A stretch of 64,000 bases of DNA from Welwitschia mirabilis (taxonomy: Eukaryota; Gnetophyta; Gnetopsida; Welwitschiales): the NCBI GenBank assembly GCA_051453625.1, contig JBOZIK010000001.1, positions 77,267,871 to 77,331,870 on the forward strand. The letters run 5' to 3'. Numbering within the stretch: the first letter of the stretch is position 1; the number at the start of each line of letters is the position of its first letter. Shown here piece by piece: positions 34,640 to 46,550 of this stretch. The position numbers were made by a program, and so were the translations under genes. The notes beneath the pieces are model-generated. The model saw only the letters and a list, made by a program, of their open reading frames with translations, searched no databases and had not been told where the DNA came from.

Positions 34640-35095
34640 ATGACAATAACACTTGAATATATCGTCTTCCTTAACTTGCCCTTAGGGACAAAAAAGGCAC
34701 TCCAATGATATCATAGACATGAACAATGGGATCAAGTTCAGAGGGTATCAACCCATACACATCACAATGTCTTTCACCCTTAAGATCCTGCTGCTCCTCT
34801 GACTGATGCTCAGAAGGAGCTAATGTTGCCTTAGGATCATGCTGAGCGTCTGTGCCCTCTTCCACATCATCATTCACTACCTCCTCAAATGGATTGATCT
34901 TATCAAGATCTGTTACTTCTAATGCCCGTTTTAATTTGATTTTCTTGAAGCCAAATGTTATAGTTGATGAAGGAAAAATCAGTTAACTTCCAGAATCTTC
35001 AGAACCAACAATACCAAACGATGTGACAAAAAATCTGACTTTTCTTACGTCAGAAGCATGGCAGATGTCTCTAAAGTCTGAGTTTGTCATTTGCC
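34640..35095 (-). pseudogene. Unidentified acidic protein-coding relic
   Basis: On the minus strand a single frame runs from about 35090 to a stop at 34671-34673, with one internal stop. It reads DVRKVRFFVTSFGIVG, SSTITFGFKKIKLKRALEVT, DLDKINPFEEV, an acidic Glu/Gln/Asp-rich stretch, then GLIPSELDPIVHVYDIIGV. Past a probable one-base shift the sequence continues in another frame as VPKGKLRKTIYSS. Codon usage and composition are unlike the surroundings, so it was once protein-coding: an exon of a gene on the other strand, a processed copy, or part of a transposon. I do not recognise the family. Confidence 0.4.
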
Positions 35096-35765
35096 CTCTA
35101 AACTCTAAGTTTGACATTTGCCCTCTACATTGCCATTGATCTGGTTCTAGCAAATCTCACACACATACCATAACCAAGACAAACCAACCTGCCTAAACCA
35201 TGTGTATTGTCATTGAGTGTCTCCCTTCATGCTCTAACATGGAATGAGACATGTCAGTCCAGATCTATATCCTAACCCACTATACTGGGAAATATTCATA
35301 TCTAGCTGTTGTACAATGAGCATCACTCCTGCTTTCCTCGATAGATGTCCATTGTTATAGAATCAAGAATAATGTTCATGCCTCCTAGATTTTCTGCTGT
35401 GTTGACAATTCTTTTCCTATCTACTGTTAATGTCTCTATAGTCATCCCAATTGTTCATCAATCTTCTTCCTCTATAAAGAAGTGTAGAAATCATCCCATC
35501 CAAAGCCAGTAACGAATTTCCAAGAGCAATAGTGATTATTATAACTATAGGCTTTCAATTGATAGCAAGTGAAGCAACAATAGCATATCCATAAGCTCAT
35601 CAAGAAACTTTTTCACGTCATCTAAATGATTGAAATAGTGTCTGAACTTCATGAATAAACTGGCGCTTATTATTTTATTTTGGAGTATGTTAATCCCATG
35701 AGTTGCAAAGTCCTTTACTTTTGCAGAAGATTTGCAGTAGTATCTTTTGTCAAATGTAAAGCAAT

Positions 35766-35885
35766 CCTCTTTTCCAGCTTGGCCGACTCAACATTTAATG
35801 TTCCTTTAGGTTTTCCTCGTGAAACCCTCTTTTCCAGCTTGTCCAACCCAACATTTAATGTTCCTTTAGGTTTTCCTCTTGAATT
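35766..35885. repeat. Two-copy 60-bp tandem duplication
   Basis: CCTCTTTTCCAGCTTG and the following ACATTTAATGTTCCTTTAGG repeat with a period of exactly 60 bp (20 codons). The plus frame 35680-35889 therefore contains FNVPLGFP twice, but no family is recognised. Confidence 0.92.
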
Positions 35886-36964
35886 TTAATAAGAGGAATC
35901 TCATTTGTACCCTAGATTGAAGTGTTCTCCATTAGGGTCTTCTATACATGTGCATTGCCTCCTGGTGATATTATCTGTGGTTTGTAGCCTTCCTGTAGCC
36001 AAAAAGTCCAGAGTTTGAAGCCCTAAACACTTCCAACTCCCTGGTTTAGCGTTCAAAATACCCAGACGTTGTGGAAAATTTTGTTCCAGGGATGGAACTC
36101 AAAGGCAGAGCAAAGAAGAATTAGTTCTTTTGTTTGATGGAAATCAAAGGCACTGCATTGAAGAATTAGTTCTTTTGTTTGCAATACCCAATGGTAAAAC
36201 TGCTTCTGAAGTCTTGCACAAAACCCAAAGGTTTTGTGTTTCAGATAAGCTCATCTTAAAAATTCCAAACCCCAAGTGGGGTACTACGAATTAGGATTGA
36301 AACAAGTCAACAATAATAACATTTAGCAACAATATCTTGAAAGGATCCATCAAATGAAAGAAGAATAAGAGAACTACAACCCCATACTCAACCTGATTCA
36401 ATCTTACTCTAGTCCATGTCAAAAGCATAGTATTGCAGAGCTTTGTTTCCCCATAACAGAGAAATTACAAACCAACATTGACTGTGAACATCTCAGCACC
36501 AGGGCTTCCCTGACACTTTTGAATTGACTTCTACCAAATTTGATTTTAACAAAATGTGGATGAGAAAATAGTTTTAACTTATACATAGGAGGATCTAAAA
36601 TTGGCATACTACAGACTTCCACAAACAATAACAATAAAGTTTTGAAAAGCTTTTGGAAAACCTAAGAAACATAGAACTTCAGAGTAACCCACCATGAATT
36701 GAATTATGATTAAGGCATCAAGCTACTAAATAAAACAATCTAGACAACACTGCTTTACACAATGAATAGTGACGGAACCATGCTCTATACAAAGAGTTGA
36801 AGTATCAAGGCCTATTGCTAAGCTGAACAATGGGATAGGAATGTGTTTTATAAGAAGAAATATATCATTGTTTATATTCCAAAGCTCACAAATAGTATAC
36901 ATACTTTTCAATCTAATTGATCCCAAAATTGTACACAATGCTCCAAGTAATAATGAGTTGATCT

Positions 36965-37108
36965 AGTCTTGGCTGATTACATCAATGGTAAAGTTAGGAC
37001 ACTCTGAACTTGCGGGTCTCAGGTTTAAATCTGCACCCTGGCAGGAGGAGCAAAGTTTGCATAGGCCCAAGTGTCGCTGGGCATTTGTGTGGCACAACCT
37101 ACCTACCC
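36965..37108 (+). mobile_element. tRNA-type SINE
   Basis: An A-box-like stretch (GATTACATCAATGGTAAAG) is followed by a B-box-like CAGGTTTAAATCTGC (near GGTTCRANTCC). The downstream part (GCTGGGCATTTGTGTGGCAC, then CCTACCTACCC) is shared with the SINE at 45983-46155. The exact 10-mer GAGTTGATCT occurs at 36955-36964 and again at 37109-37118, a probable target duplication, although no A-rich tail is present. Confidence 0.6.
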
Positions 37109-38617
37109 GAGTTGATCTGACAGCTATCCTTTTAAATGTGTCTTAACGAAATTATGAAATGAGAAGCAGATGAGGATACAATGAATATAGAAAATATTGG
37201 GTCACAGAGCTACCATAACTAAAGGGATTCAAAATAAGGGGAACCAAGAAGCAACATAATAGATAAATACATGTATGGAGGATGTTCTAGGAAAAAGTCA
37301 AAGACTAGTTCAGTCAATAAAGTGATAAGTTCTGTTATTTATGAACCAATTTGTGACATGATGGTGAAGCAGAACTAGATGTGTCGAAAGGAAAATTAGA
37401 GCTTGTCAGATAAAGTGGAGACATGGATGGAGGAGATGGTAGTACGGTATTGTGTGATTATAAAGTCGTAAATGAGAAAAGAAACGAGAAGTAGAAAAGA
37501 TGCATGTGAATGTTATATGCAATGTACAGCAGAGACAATGACTGTAAGGACATCAATTCAGGTTGATGAGATAGATGAAAAGCATGTGATAAATTTGTAA
37601 GCAGGGATGAAAAGATTGGAGTATGAGATCCGATGATAATGTTGATGAAGTTGGATGATAATAACAAACATGATGAAAACAATGTTCGCAATGATGACCG
37701 CAATCCCATACAGATGATATTCATGATGAGGGCAATGACGATGATGGCAACAATGTTGACGGGTTCTGAGAGCATAATGCTTTCACATTAGAAACTTTTG
37801 TTGTGTTCCCTTCACACCAATGGTTCTCCACATAGTTTTGTGTGTCATTCTTAGAGATTCAATTTTATATGATTTTTCTGTAGTTTTACATTTTCTTGTC
37901 ACTTCCATTATGTGATCCTGGACTTGACTTTGCCAAGAATAGATTTTGATTCTGATGCATAAATTTCTGTGAGTATTGATGCCTTCTTCTAAATTGATGT
38001 CTTGGATCTCTTGAGAGAATGTTTTATGTATCTTCGTTATATTATAATTGGTTCCATCCGATTGAGCATTCTATACATTAAGAAAATATATGATTCTGAA
38101 ATGCTGGAAATGATGACTATGACATTCCAAGATACCCATATACTTATTCAATGTCTGGCCTGAAAAACTCATTTCCCAATATGTCACATTTTAAGAGGAT
38201 ACTGCATCATATATTTCAGTTATTTGATTAGTTCTTTAGATTCATAGCCCATGTTGTATTAAATGTTTCAGATGATTGACATGAAATTTCATTTTTGAAA
38301 ACACAAGAAGATGCTATAATTATTCTTAATTTAAGATTTTCAATTTACATTCATTACTGTCATCAGTATCATGGCTTTCAAATATTATTGGTTATGATTT
38401 GAAAAGATTGATTTTGAACAATATTCCAGATATTCAGATGCATACTGCAGTCATCAATAACGTGAAGATCTTCATCCAATTGCAGGTCAAAATCTTATGC
38501 TGTGTAGTCTATTTCCACAATACTACTATCCATGTATATCTCTTCCATACAAAAGCTTCTATAAGATTGAACCTTTACATGTTATGTCACTGACAATTGA
38601 TTTTTTTTAACTTTTAG

Positions 38618-38951
38618 GCTGGGAAAACGTATTGTAAGGAAACCTCATATGCCAAAGTTAACAAAAATAATGGAAGCTTCTCATGACGAAGACGAAGAAA
38701 CTGGATTTGATGAACAGCTTTTGGAGCATCAGTTACCTATTGCTCAAGTTGACTCTGAACATGCAAGGTTCCCTTGCTGTTTGGTCTGGACACCCCTACC
38801 AATCGTATCATGGTTGGCTCCATTCATTGGTCATATAGGCATATGCAGGGAAGACGGTGAAATTCTGGACTTTGCGGGGGCTAACTTTGTGAGTGTTGAT
38901 GACTTTGCCTTTGGGGCAGTTGCCAGATATATTAAACTTAACAAACAAGAG
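38618..38951 (+). other. First coding exon of the RTE1-like gene
   Basis: The acceptor TTTTTTTTAACTTTTAG ends at 38617. The reading frame is open from 38618, so a longer N-terminus from an upstream exon is possible. The donor is GAG|GTGGTT at 38951/38952 in phase 0. Confidence 0.8.
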
Positions 38952-39462
38952 GTGGTTGTTAACTTAGATGTTTTTGAATATTACTTTGATATAGCTTCAT
39001 TTTATAGACCATCTTTTCTTGTTTTTTTGATTTTTACAGTGTTGCCTCCCTTCACATTTATCTGCTCATACTTGCAAAAGTGGATTCAAACATGCAGAAC
39101 TTGGGACATCACTTTCTTGGGATGATGCTCTCCAAAGTTGTACACAGCATTTCCAGCATAAATCTTATAATTTGTTTACCTGCAATTGCCATTCATTTGT
39201 CGCAAGCTGTCTTAATCGTCTTTCCTATGGAGGGACAAGTGGCTGGAATGTTGTAAATGTGGCTATTCTTATCCTCTTCAAGGGTCAGTGGGTAAATAAG
39301 ATGGCACTTGTACGTTCATTTTCTCCTTTTTGCATTGTAAGCTTCATTGGTCTGCTTATTGCAGGTTGGGCTACTTTAGTTGGGTTGGCTATGTTTTCAT
39401 TTCTTCTTATCATTTGGTTTCTTATTGGTTCTTACTGTTTTAAGAGTCTTATTGAATGTTAA
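38649..39462 (+). CDS. RTE1/RTH-like membrane protein (DUF778, TMEM222 family); two exons, join(38649..38951,39040..39462)
   Basis: Members of this family (REVERSION-TO-ETHYLENE SENSITIVITY1 in Arabidopsis) are Golgi/ER membrane proteins that promote signalling by the ethylene receptor ETR1; animal homologues are called TMEM222. The spliced product is 241 residues, near the usual family length: an acidic N-terminus (1-38), the signature [20 protein letters not shown] (41-60), [20 protein letters not shown] (61-80), a Cys-rich [13 protein letters not shown] after the splice, WDDAL, then [17 protein letters not shown] (146-162), GWNVVNVA and LFKGQWV. Hydrophobic segments lie near 43-60, 172-182, 194-211 and 212-232. 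The 88-bp intron 38952-39039 (GT...TTTTTACAG) joins in phase 0. No stops or frameshifts occur, so the gene looks functional. The start is the first ATG in this exon; ATG 38670 is an alternative. An untranslated first exon is probably at 23640. Confidence 0.9.
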
Positions 39463-42319
39463 ATCAGGCCACTTACATTTACAGTGAAATAAGTTAGCTC
39501 AAAAGAGGCATCCTGAAGTTGGCAATGCCACCTGCTTGTCATGTTAATTGTACATAATCGGTTTTGAACTTATGGAATATACAGTTCTAGTGTAGCATAA
39601 TCCACACACTGTTTTATAGGCTCCAAGAGAGACAATCAATTTACTAGTGTTCTAGTTTTTCATTTAATACTTGCGTGAATGCTTTATTACTTCAATCACG
39701 ACAGAACCTCTCAACTAAAGAAATCTTCAGAATGGTTGTCAAAGGAACATTATCACATTTGGGCCTTGGAGTTCTTCTGTGATGTTGCATGATCTCTTGT
39801 AATTGGCTTAGCATCATTACATAAAGACTCTGATCACACAGATGCAATGGTTCTCCTCAAGTATGATTTTACTTTGATAATTTGTATTGTAACAAATCTT
39901 TAATAATTGCAATGCATTTAATCTCAGTTTTTTATTTCAATCGATTCAATTGACTTGGAAATTTATTTGTCATCCACTATGTTAAGTAGTAACTATGGCT
40001 TTCTAGGTAAAGTCAGTTTCTTTTCAGGATAAAGTAACCATTACACTGTCAATGATATTCGATTGTAGTAGCCAACTCAAACGATGGCAGAATGTAGGAA
40101 CACAACTTGTGGTGCCAAGGCTGAAGCTTAATGTGCCACTTCACAAGGATTGTATCTTAATCAGCATGATGCATCAATTGGTTACTCGCAACTAAGCACC
40201 TTGTTCAAGAGGTGAAATACTCATTAGCGTCATTTTTGTCAAGCAGATTTTTAAGGACTTCCGCAAGAATTATTAGGAAAAAGGGTTGGTGTCTTAATCT
40301 AAGAGCTCATCTAGAGGAACCATAAGATACTGTCCTTGTGGTTAAACAATGCATAAAGTTATATCTTGCGGCAGTGCCCTTCATAGCAAAGATAAAATGC
40401 ATTACATCGATAATGTGTAGTGTTCTTGATGAGAAGGTAGGTTGGTTTCAATCTATAGATCTTGAGGCCACCATTTATTGAAGATAAACTTGATTTTTGT
40501 AATTTGTTTCTATGTTTTATGCATGGCATCTTTCTTGTTGAGAAAGATTTGTTAAATATTCAATCTAATTTTGGATGCCTAATTAATGATAAACATTTGG
40601 ATAATAAAACTTCATTATCTATGAATAGAATGCCTTACACGAAAATATTTTACCATGTAATTTTGCGTGTCCTTAGTTGTTTGAGATTTTTTTTTTAATT
40701 ATATAGCATAATTCATCATGGACTAGCATTTTAACACAAATGTTTACCATTTCTCGTCTTACATGCTAATGCTATTTTTCATTTGTGTTGGTTATCTACA
40801 ATAACTCTTTTGTTTTTGAATAAGCTGTTTGGAGAATGATTTTAACATCTTATGTTCGTTAGAATATTCAAAAACTAATATAGATCTTGGTAAAGTTCTG
40901 ATTGTTATAATGGGATAGTAGTCTAATTGATGGGACATTTGTCATCCATTTAGGTTAGGGGTGTAACACTTTGGATGACCTAATTGGCATGCTATGAGAT
41001 CTTAGACATAATTAAGTCATTCATGTGGGGCATTGATGGTGGCTATATTATCAACCATTAAAGGGAGCTGAAGTCACTAAGAAATTTCAAGTTAGACAAC
41101 ATTTAAAAAGGTAGTTTTAATTATTAGTTGACGACATGCTTTTTATATACTATAATAGAAGACTTTAATTACCATTAACATTCAAAATCATGCTAACGTT
41201 TTTCATTTTGATGAAGTATATTTTTGAAATGAGGTAGTGCAAGATAAAATGTGGAGAAACTTGGTCCAGGTTAGTTGATTTAAAAGCTCTTGAGATGGTT
41301 TACTCAAATATATTTGAAACCACAAGCTAAGAGAAAAAGCACCGAGTCTAAAGACTTAATAATTGAAGATAATGTTTACGTAATATGTGTCAATATTTAA
41401 CACTTTGATGTGTTGAATGTTAGCTGATGGCCTTTACTAAGAATGTATGTTTTACATTAAACAGTCATTACCTTGCATTTTTTATAAAATTTTTCAAGGT
41501 TGCATACTTTCACTAATGCTATTACCAAGTCGAACATGTTGGATTTCTCTCAATGGCTTACTTATTTAAGAAGAAAATCCACTTTCTTCTTTATCTAATA
41601 GTGCTCAACCGGTCAAGTACATGAGCTTACTTTCCAATCAAGTTGTAGGATGAGGTTTACCTATTTAACTATTATTTACTTTCCTTGTTATTGTTGTCAT
41701 TTTAATATTAAAACCTTTTCATGCTAATTTATTAAAGTACAACACATTTTTGTTTTAGGATGCAAATGTACATAACATCTCTTAGTTCTAATATGGAAGT
41801 TTCATGTGAAGATCTCTTTAAAATGGCATGAATATTCATCATTTACTACAAATTCTTAGGTATCATTTGAATTGTGTTATGAAATCTGTCATTCAACTTG
41901 TAAAATAGAATCCTCATGGGAGTTTGTTATATCCCAAATTTTGCTATCTTTTTACATAATGAATTATGGATGCTAAGTGAAATACACAAAAAATTGGTTA
42001 CTTATCTTTTGTACTTGAGAAGCAAACATTATCTAAATCATGAAAGAACTAGGTGAAAAATAATTTATAATATGCAAGTATTCTAACCCTAATTGCAAGG
42101 GTTGGAACATATATGCTATAGTTCCTTGCTTGAAGTTGCTATTAATAGATATAGGAGTTACTCAAAGATGTTTGATGATATTTCTTTCTATAAAGAAAAA
42201 TACATGTGTACTTTTTGAATAGTTTATAGTAAAATCTCAAATTGAGAGTTTGTGATACTATTTTAAAGGTTTTGCATAATACATTTAAACAAAAGAATGG
42301 ACAGGTCTAATAGGAAGTA
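39463..42319. other. 3' flank of the RTE1-like gene; no further gene recognised
   Basis: The 3' UTR must lie at the left end, but no canonical AATAAA is seen in the first 250 bp. Beyond about 40000 the sequence becomes typical AT-rich repeat DNA. A 78-codon frame at 40462-40698 is unassigned. Confidence 0.5.
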
Positions 42320-44210
42320 TTATGTAGGGATTGTCAGGTCCCACATACAAATTTGATCCTGACTTTAAAAACATCGAAAATACATAGTATCTACAAGATT
42401 AAAAAGCATGTGATAAGGCTAAAAAATAGTGTAATTTAAGGAAGGGGGGAAAATTCCTATGATCTAGCAATACATCGTCATAACTAAAGATAAACTCTTT
42501 AAAAGTAATAAAAGAGTTTTAACCATCCTTTGCTGAATGATTTTCAAGTGGTATAAAATCACTCTCATAGTCTTTCCTTTGTCTGTTATTTGTATGCTAT
42601 ACAAGGACTAGTATGAAGTTTTTAATAAAAAGGATTTGCCCTAGAAAATAAGATTTTAAGGACGTAACCATGAAATTGAGCAAGGCCTATCTAGCTAGCG
42701 CTCTAATAGCTAGACAAGACAGTTCACCTTTACTAATTTTTTAAGTGTGGATGTAAATAGTAGTATTTTGCAACATGCCAGCCTTAAATTTTGAACTTAT
42801 AAATAGTTATTAGTTCATTTAAAAATATGATTACATGAATATCTTTAAATTACATTAAAGATATAGGATTTAAAACACTTCTAAAGGATTAATTAGCATC
42901 TTCGAAGATTTGGTAACTCTCCAAGAAGAATATGCTTCCAATTTGGATGAAATTCTTACAAGGGTCTATGAGTTCATGTTTAAGCATTTTGAATCATAAA
43001 ATAAACAATGAAGAAATGTTAGAAACTAAGTTGATTATTACAAAAAGGGCATTTAGCAACAACACATCCCCTATGAAGGATACTTTTAGAAGTAAGTAGA
43101 CGTTCATGAAGGATATCCCATAAAACATACTATTGTTTTGGTAAGGAGGATATTTTTCAGATGCTTTGAGTCCTTGATATCTATTAACTCTTTGAACATG
43201 TTATAATTTATCACAATGGTTTTTAATGGATGTGTCTTTTAAAAGCATATGATAGGAAATTTTTGTTCGATAAATATTAAAGGACTACTATCTTTCCAGT
43301 GGATTAAGTTTAGAGGTAAAACATAATCAGCTTCAAATTAATCGCATTGGAAATCTAAGAAATAAATTTCACAATTTTTCCTTTTTATTTGGGTAGCATT
43401 TAAGCCATCATAAGACGGCTAAGAGGTTTTCCATGAAATCCCTTTGTTATTTAAGTAAAAACATCAAAGAGAGACTGTGCCCGTCTTAAACCAATAAGCT
43501 AGAAATTGATATCTTAAAAAGAGAATTAAAGTGCCATTTAAAGGTAGTCACTATAAAAGTACATCCTACAACATAGAACAAGGCATAGAAAAATTATTCT
43601 AAATAATCTTCTTATAAATTATTTTCCATGTAATCCAAACTCTAAGGTAATAGATCCTTAAATCTCGACATTGATTAGAGACATAAGTTAGTTAATAAGA
43701 TGGATAGCTTTCTAGCTTGGTTTGTTCTTTGGATAAGTAACCTTTAATAATTGAGTCATACCATAATCCTATCGAATCAGAACAATTAGTTAATCACATA
43801 CCATGTAGGGAGATACCTTATAGAAAGTAGTTAAAAATACCCAAACATCCTTTTTTCTTAGGTAAGAAGTAAATCCTCCATATAAATCTATGAAACCTTT
43901 TTCTATCATTGTTACCTAATATAAAATCACAAAGTAACTTTTCAATTCACTTGTAACTCGAATTACTAGGAGACTTATAGATAGTAGTAATAGATGAAAT
44001 AATTTTATACACTAAGTATTTTCCACTTATTGTGATCTTTTTATCTCTACACCTATCTAACTTGGAAGTCAATTTATTAATAATAAACTTTTGTGGTTAC
44101 TTAAAAAATCCGTGAAAAGAAAAGGAAGTCCCAATAATTTTAATCATTTCATCAAATTAAACAAACTTTTCATAGTTTAGAGAGAATCCATGTATAATGT
44201 TTGCAAAAAG

Positions 44211-44396
44211 AAGATATTAAAGAGTTTTCTTAATTGATCTTAGAACCAGAGAGTAAACAATGAAGATTAATCCTAGACAACATTTGATTAATTAAAGGTT
44301 GAGAAGATACTAAAGAGTTTTATTAATTGGTCTTAGAATCAGAGAGTAAACAATAAAGATTAATCCTCGACAACATTTGATTAATTAAAGGTTGAG
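44211..44396. repeat. Two-copy 93-bp tandem duplication inside LINE copy B
   Basis: The unit AAGATAYTAAAGAGTTTT to GATTAATTAAAGGTTGAG occurs at 44211-44303 and 44304-44396, next to the catalytic motif of the reverse transcriptase. It is not present in copy A. Confidence 0.9.
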
Positions 44397-44404
44397 AATT
44401 CTTA

Positions 44405-45250
44405 ATCTCAAAGGAGTCATCTACAAAGAGTATATTAGTAAGATGCCTTTGATTTTAACCAATATAAATACCATGAATAAGATTATCCGAATCATTCTTC
44501 TAAATAGCACAACATTCTAATATAATAATAAAAAATAGGGAGCCCAAGGACATCCTTGTATTATTGATATCTTAATAAGAAATGTGGAGCTAACATCTCC
44601 TATAATGACAACATAAGCATTTGCATCATTGCATAAACAACTGATCATAGAAATGAACACCTTAAAAAATTTTAAGGTAAGTAATATCTTGAAATAAACA
44701 ACNNNNNNNNNNNNNNNNNNNNNNNNNNNNNNNNNNNNNNNNNNNNNNNNNNNNNNNNNNNNNNNNNNNNNNNNNNNNNNNNNNNNNNNNNNNNNNNNNN
44801 NNAAAGTTTTATTCAATTTTATTACAAGATTTTATATAATCAATTTTAAGGTAAGTAATATCTTGATTTGTATCCTTTGCCTATGCTAAACCTTTCAAAG
44901 TAGATATGACAATATCAAGAATATATCTACATTTAACAAATCCACTTTGTTTAATAAAAATAAGATAAAGTAGGAAAATCTTTCAGTTGTTTGATAAACA
45001 TTTAACTAAAATTTTTTAAGAAACATTAAATAAAATAATTGGTCTTCAATTGGAACTGAAATGCAAATTACTTGATTTTTAAAAAAGATGAATAACATTC
45101 TAACTAAGGTTAGACCTCAACTAGCTTCACAGAAGGCATCTTAAACTACGTTGAAGTAGTCTTTCCTAATAAGATCCTAATGCTTTTTATAAAAGTCTAT
45201 TAAAAAACCATTCATTCCTAGAGCTGTACCATTAGCCATGTCAAAGCAAG
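44405..45250 (-). pseudogene. L1-type reverse transcriptase pseudogene
   Basis: This enzyme would copy LINE RNA at the nicked target. On the minus strand, in order: KQSGFVKCRYILD (plus about 44920-44960), GDVSSTFLIKISIIQGCPWA (plus 44541-44600) and ILFVDDSFEIK (plus 44404-44436). These are the QSAF, QGxPxSP and catalytic FADD-type motifs of L1-clade reverse transcriptases, and both catalytic Asp residues are still readable. The motifs lie in different frames and an assembly gap sits between the first two, so no protein is made. The motif order identifies the element as a non-LTR retrotransposon. Confidence 0.8.
44703..44802. other. Assembly gap (100 N), flanked by a 25-bp direct repeat
   Basis: AATTTTAAGGTAAGTAATAT followed by CTTGA occurs at about 44668-44692 and again at about 44842-44866. 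The N run is the nominal 100. Confidence 0.97.
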
Positions 45251-45982
45251 CCGCTTTTAAATCATCCTCTATAATATATTTCTTCAAAATTTTATGATTA
45301 ATTTAAAAAATGTTTTGGGGAATGAAGTTAGTATTTTAGTTTAAGAGATTTGATGAAAACCATCAAATTTAAAGACATTAATAAAATCCCTCACTAGATA
45401 ATGAAGAATGGCTTGAGGATGAGTTTGTAAATTTCCATTAAATTTAAGTTTTCTTGATTGAGAGGAAGCATGACTCCTCTTAAGGAACTTAAAAAATTCT
45501 CTACAATTAGAATCTTAAATTTTAAATGAAGAAATTTTACTTTTAATAGAAACACTTTTAGCAAAATAGATTTTCAAGAATTTAGATAATTCTTCATTCT
45601 AAAAACTACTTATAGAGATGATAGTTAAAAGATCTTATTTTATAAAAATAGAAATTGATGACATATGTTGTTTTATGTTTGAATATATTTCTCTTACTTC
45701 AGTAGCCATTTGTATCCCAACATGTTTATAATGATTCTAGATACAACACATAGCACAAATCCACCATACAATCCATCTAGTATTTCTGCTTAAAAAAGGC
45801 TCTGCATTCTATAAAATATGCAAGATAGTTTATCCTGATTTAGAGTTATATGCATTTGCATGCAATTTAAAGAGAAAAGATCAATTTCACTTAGTCAAAT
45901 AGCTAAAGTTGATCTACAAACAAGTAACGTAATGATCTGATAATAAGCAATTATTATAGACTTTAATGGAAGCATCTTGATT

Positions 45983-46155
45983 GTCATTAACTTCTTATTA
46001 AGGTGGTAAGGTCACAGACACATGGACCTCAAGGTCCAAAGTTTAAATCTCGATAGTGGTGGGGGAATACATACAAAATAGATTCCGTAAGACTAAGTGC
46101 CACTGGGCATTTATGTGGTACAAAATTATCTACCCACTATCTCTTCAAAAAAAGA
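45983..46155 (+). mobile_element. tRNA-type SINE with 14-bp target-site duplication
   Basis: GAAGCATCTTGATT occurs at 45969-45982 and 46156-46169. The enclosed 173 bp contain an A-box-like region (AAGGTGGTAAGGTC), a B-box-like AAAGTTTAAATCTCG, the block CACTGGGCATTTATGTGGTA shared with the SINE at 36965, and a 3' tail TCTTCAAAAAAAGA. LINE copy A lacks the insert at the same place. RNA polymerase III transcription and LINE-dependent mobilisation are typical of the class. Confidence 0.8.
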
Positions 46156-46249
46156 GAAGCATCTTGATTTAGAAAGAGATGAAAGAAAAATAAAATCTTT
46201 TAAAGATTTTTAAAATATGATAATCTTTTAATTAAAAAATTAAGTATTT

Positions 46250-46480
46250 TTTTAAAAAAATTCCTTTAAGAGAAAAATGACATCACCAAAGTAACTAATA
46301 AGATAAAGCTCCTCTTTAAAATAAGATGAGCATTTTTCTAAGGAATACCTATTAAAAGAGAACCCTCTAATCTTATCAAACAAATTCTTTATCATATTAG
46401 GATCTTCACCAAGGATCTAACAAACATATTAAAGAGAGACAATTAATCCTAATCATAAGGAATCTCTTTTAGAAGCTTCA
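46250..46480 (-). pseudogene. L1-type endonuclease fragment
   Basis: The minus strand reads LYLISYFGDVIFLLKE (plus 46261-46308), resembling the GGDFNVIL motif of APE-type endonucleases of plant L1 elements. A decayed SLFNMFV-type motif precedes it near 46430. Frames are broken. It lies upstream of the reverse transcriptase on the same strand, as expected. Confidence 0.5.
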
Positions 46481-46494
46481 TTTGGAGAATAAAT

Positions 46495-46550
46495 GAAGTA
46501 GATTTTACAAACTTTATGAAGGGAAGTAGATTTTACAAACTTTATGAAGG
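46495..46550. repeat. Two-copy 28-bp tandem duplication
   Basis: GAAGTAGATTTTACAAACTT and the following TATGAAGG occur at 46495-46522 and 46523-46550 without differences, so the duplication is recent. A similar exact 23-bp duplication (AAGAAATATCTTTAAGAGAT) lies near 47337-47382. Confidence 0.9.

Larger units (their letters stand above)
24182..38617 (+). other. Putative 14.4-kb first intron of the RTE1-like gene, filled with retroelements
   Basis: The 5' side is the donor at 24182 (or 24490). The 3' side is a clear acceptor, a polypyrimidine tract and AG at 38601-38617, just before the coding exon. Within lie Copia fragments, a small LTR element, microsatellites, gaps and a SINE, listed separately. 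Parts not listed (24490-25049, 29256-30362, 31391-32760, 33810-34290, 35886-36950, 37120-38600) show no gene that I can support. Confidence 0.45.

Noticed and set aside
36985-37050. tRNA gene
   Set aside because: A- and B-box-like motifs are present but no acceptor stem or cloverleaf; the sequence fits a SINE head.
37458-37775. 105-codon hydrophobic minus-strand frame
   Set aside because: It is the complement of a low-complexity GATGAT-rich stretch; no recognisable family, no splice or start context.
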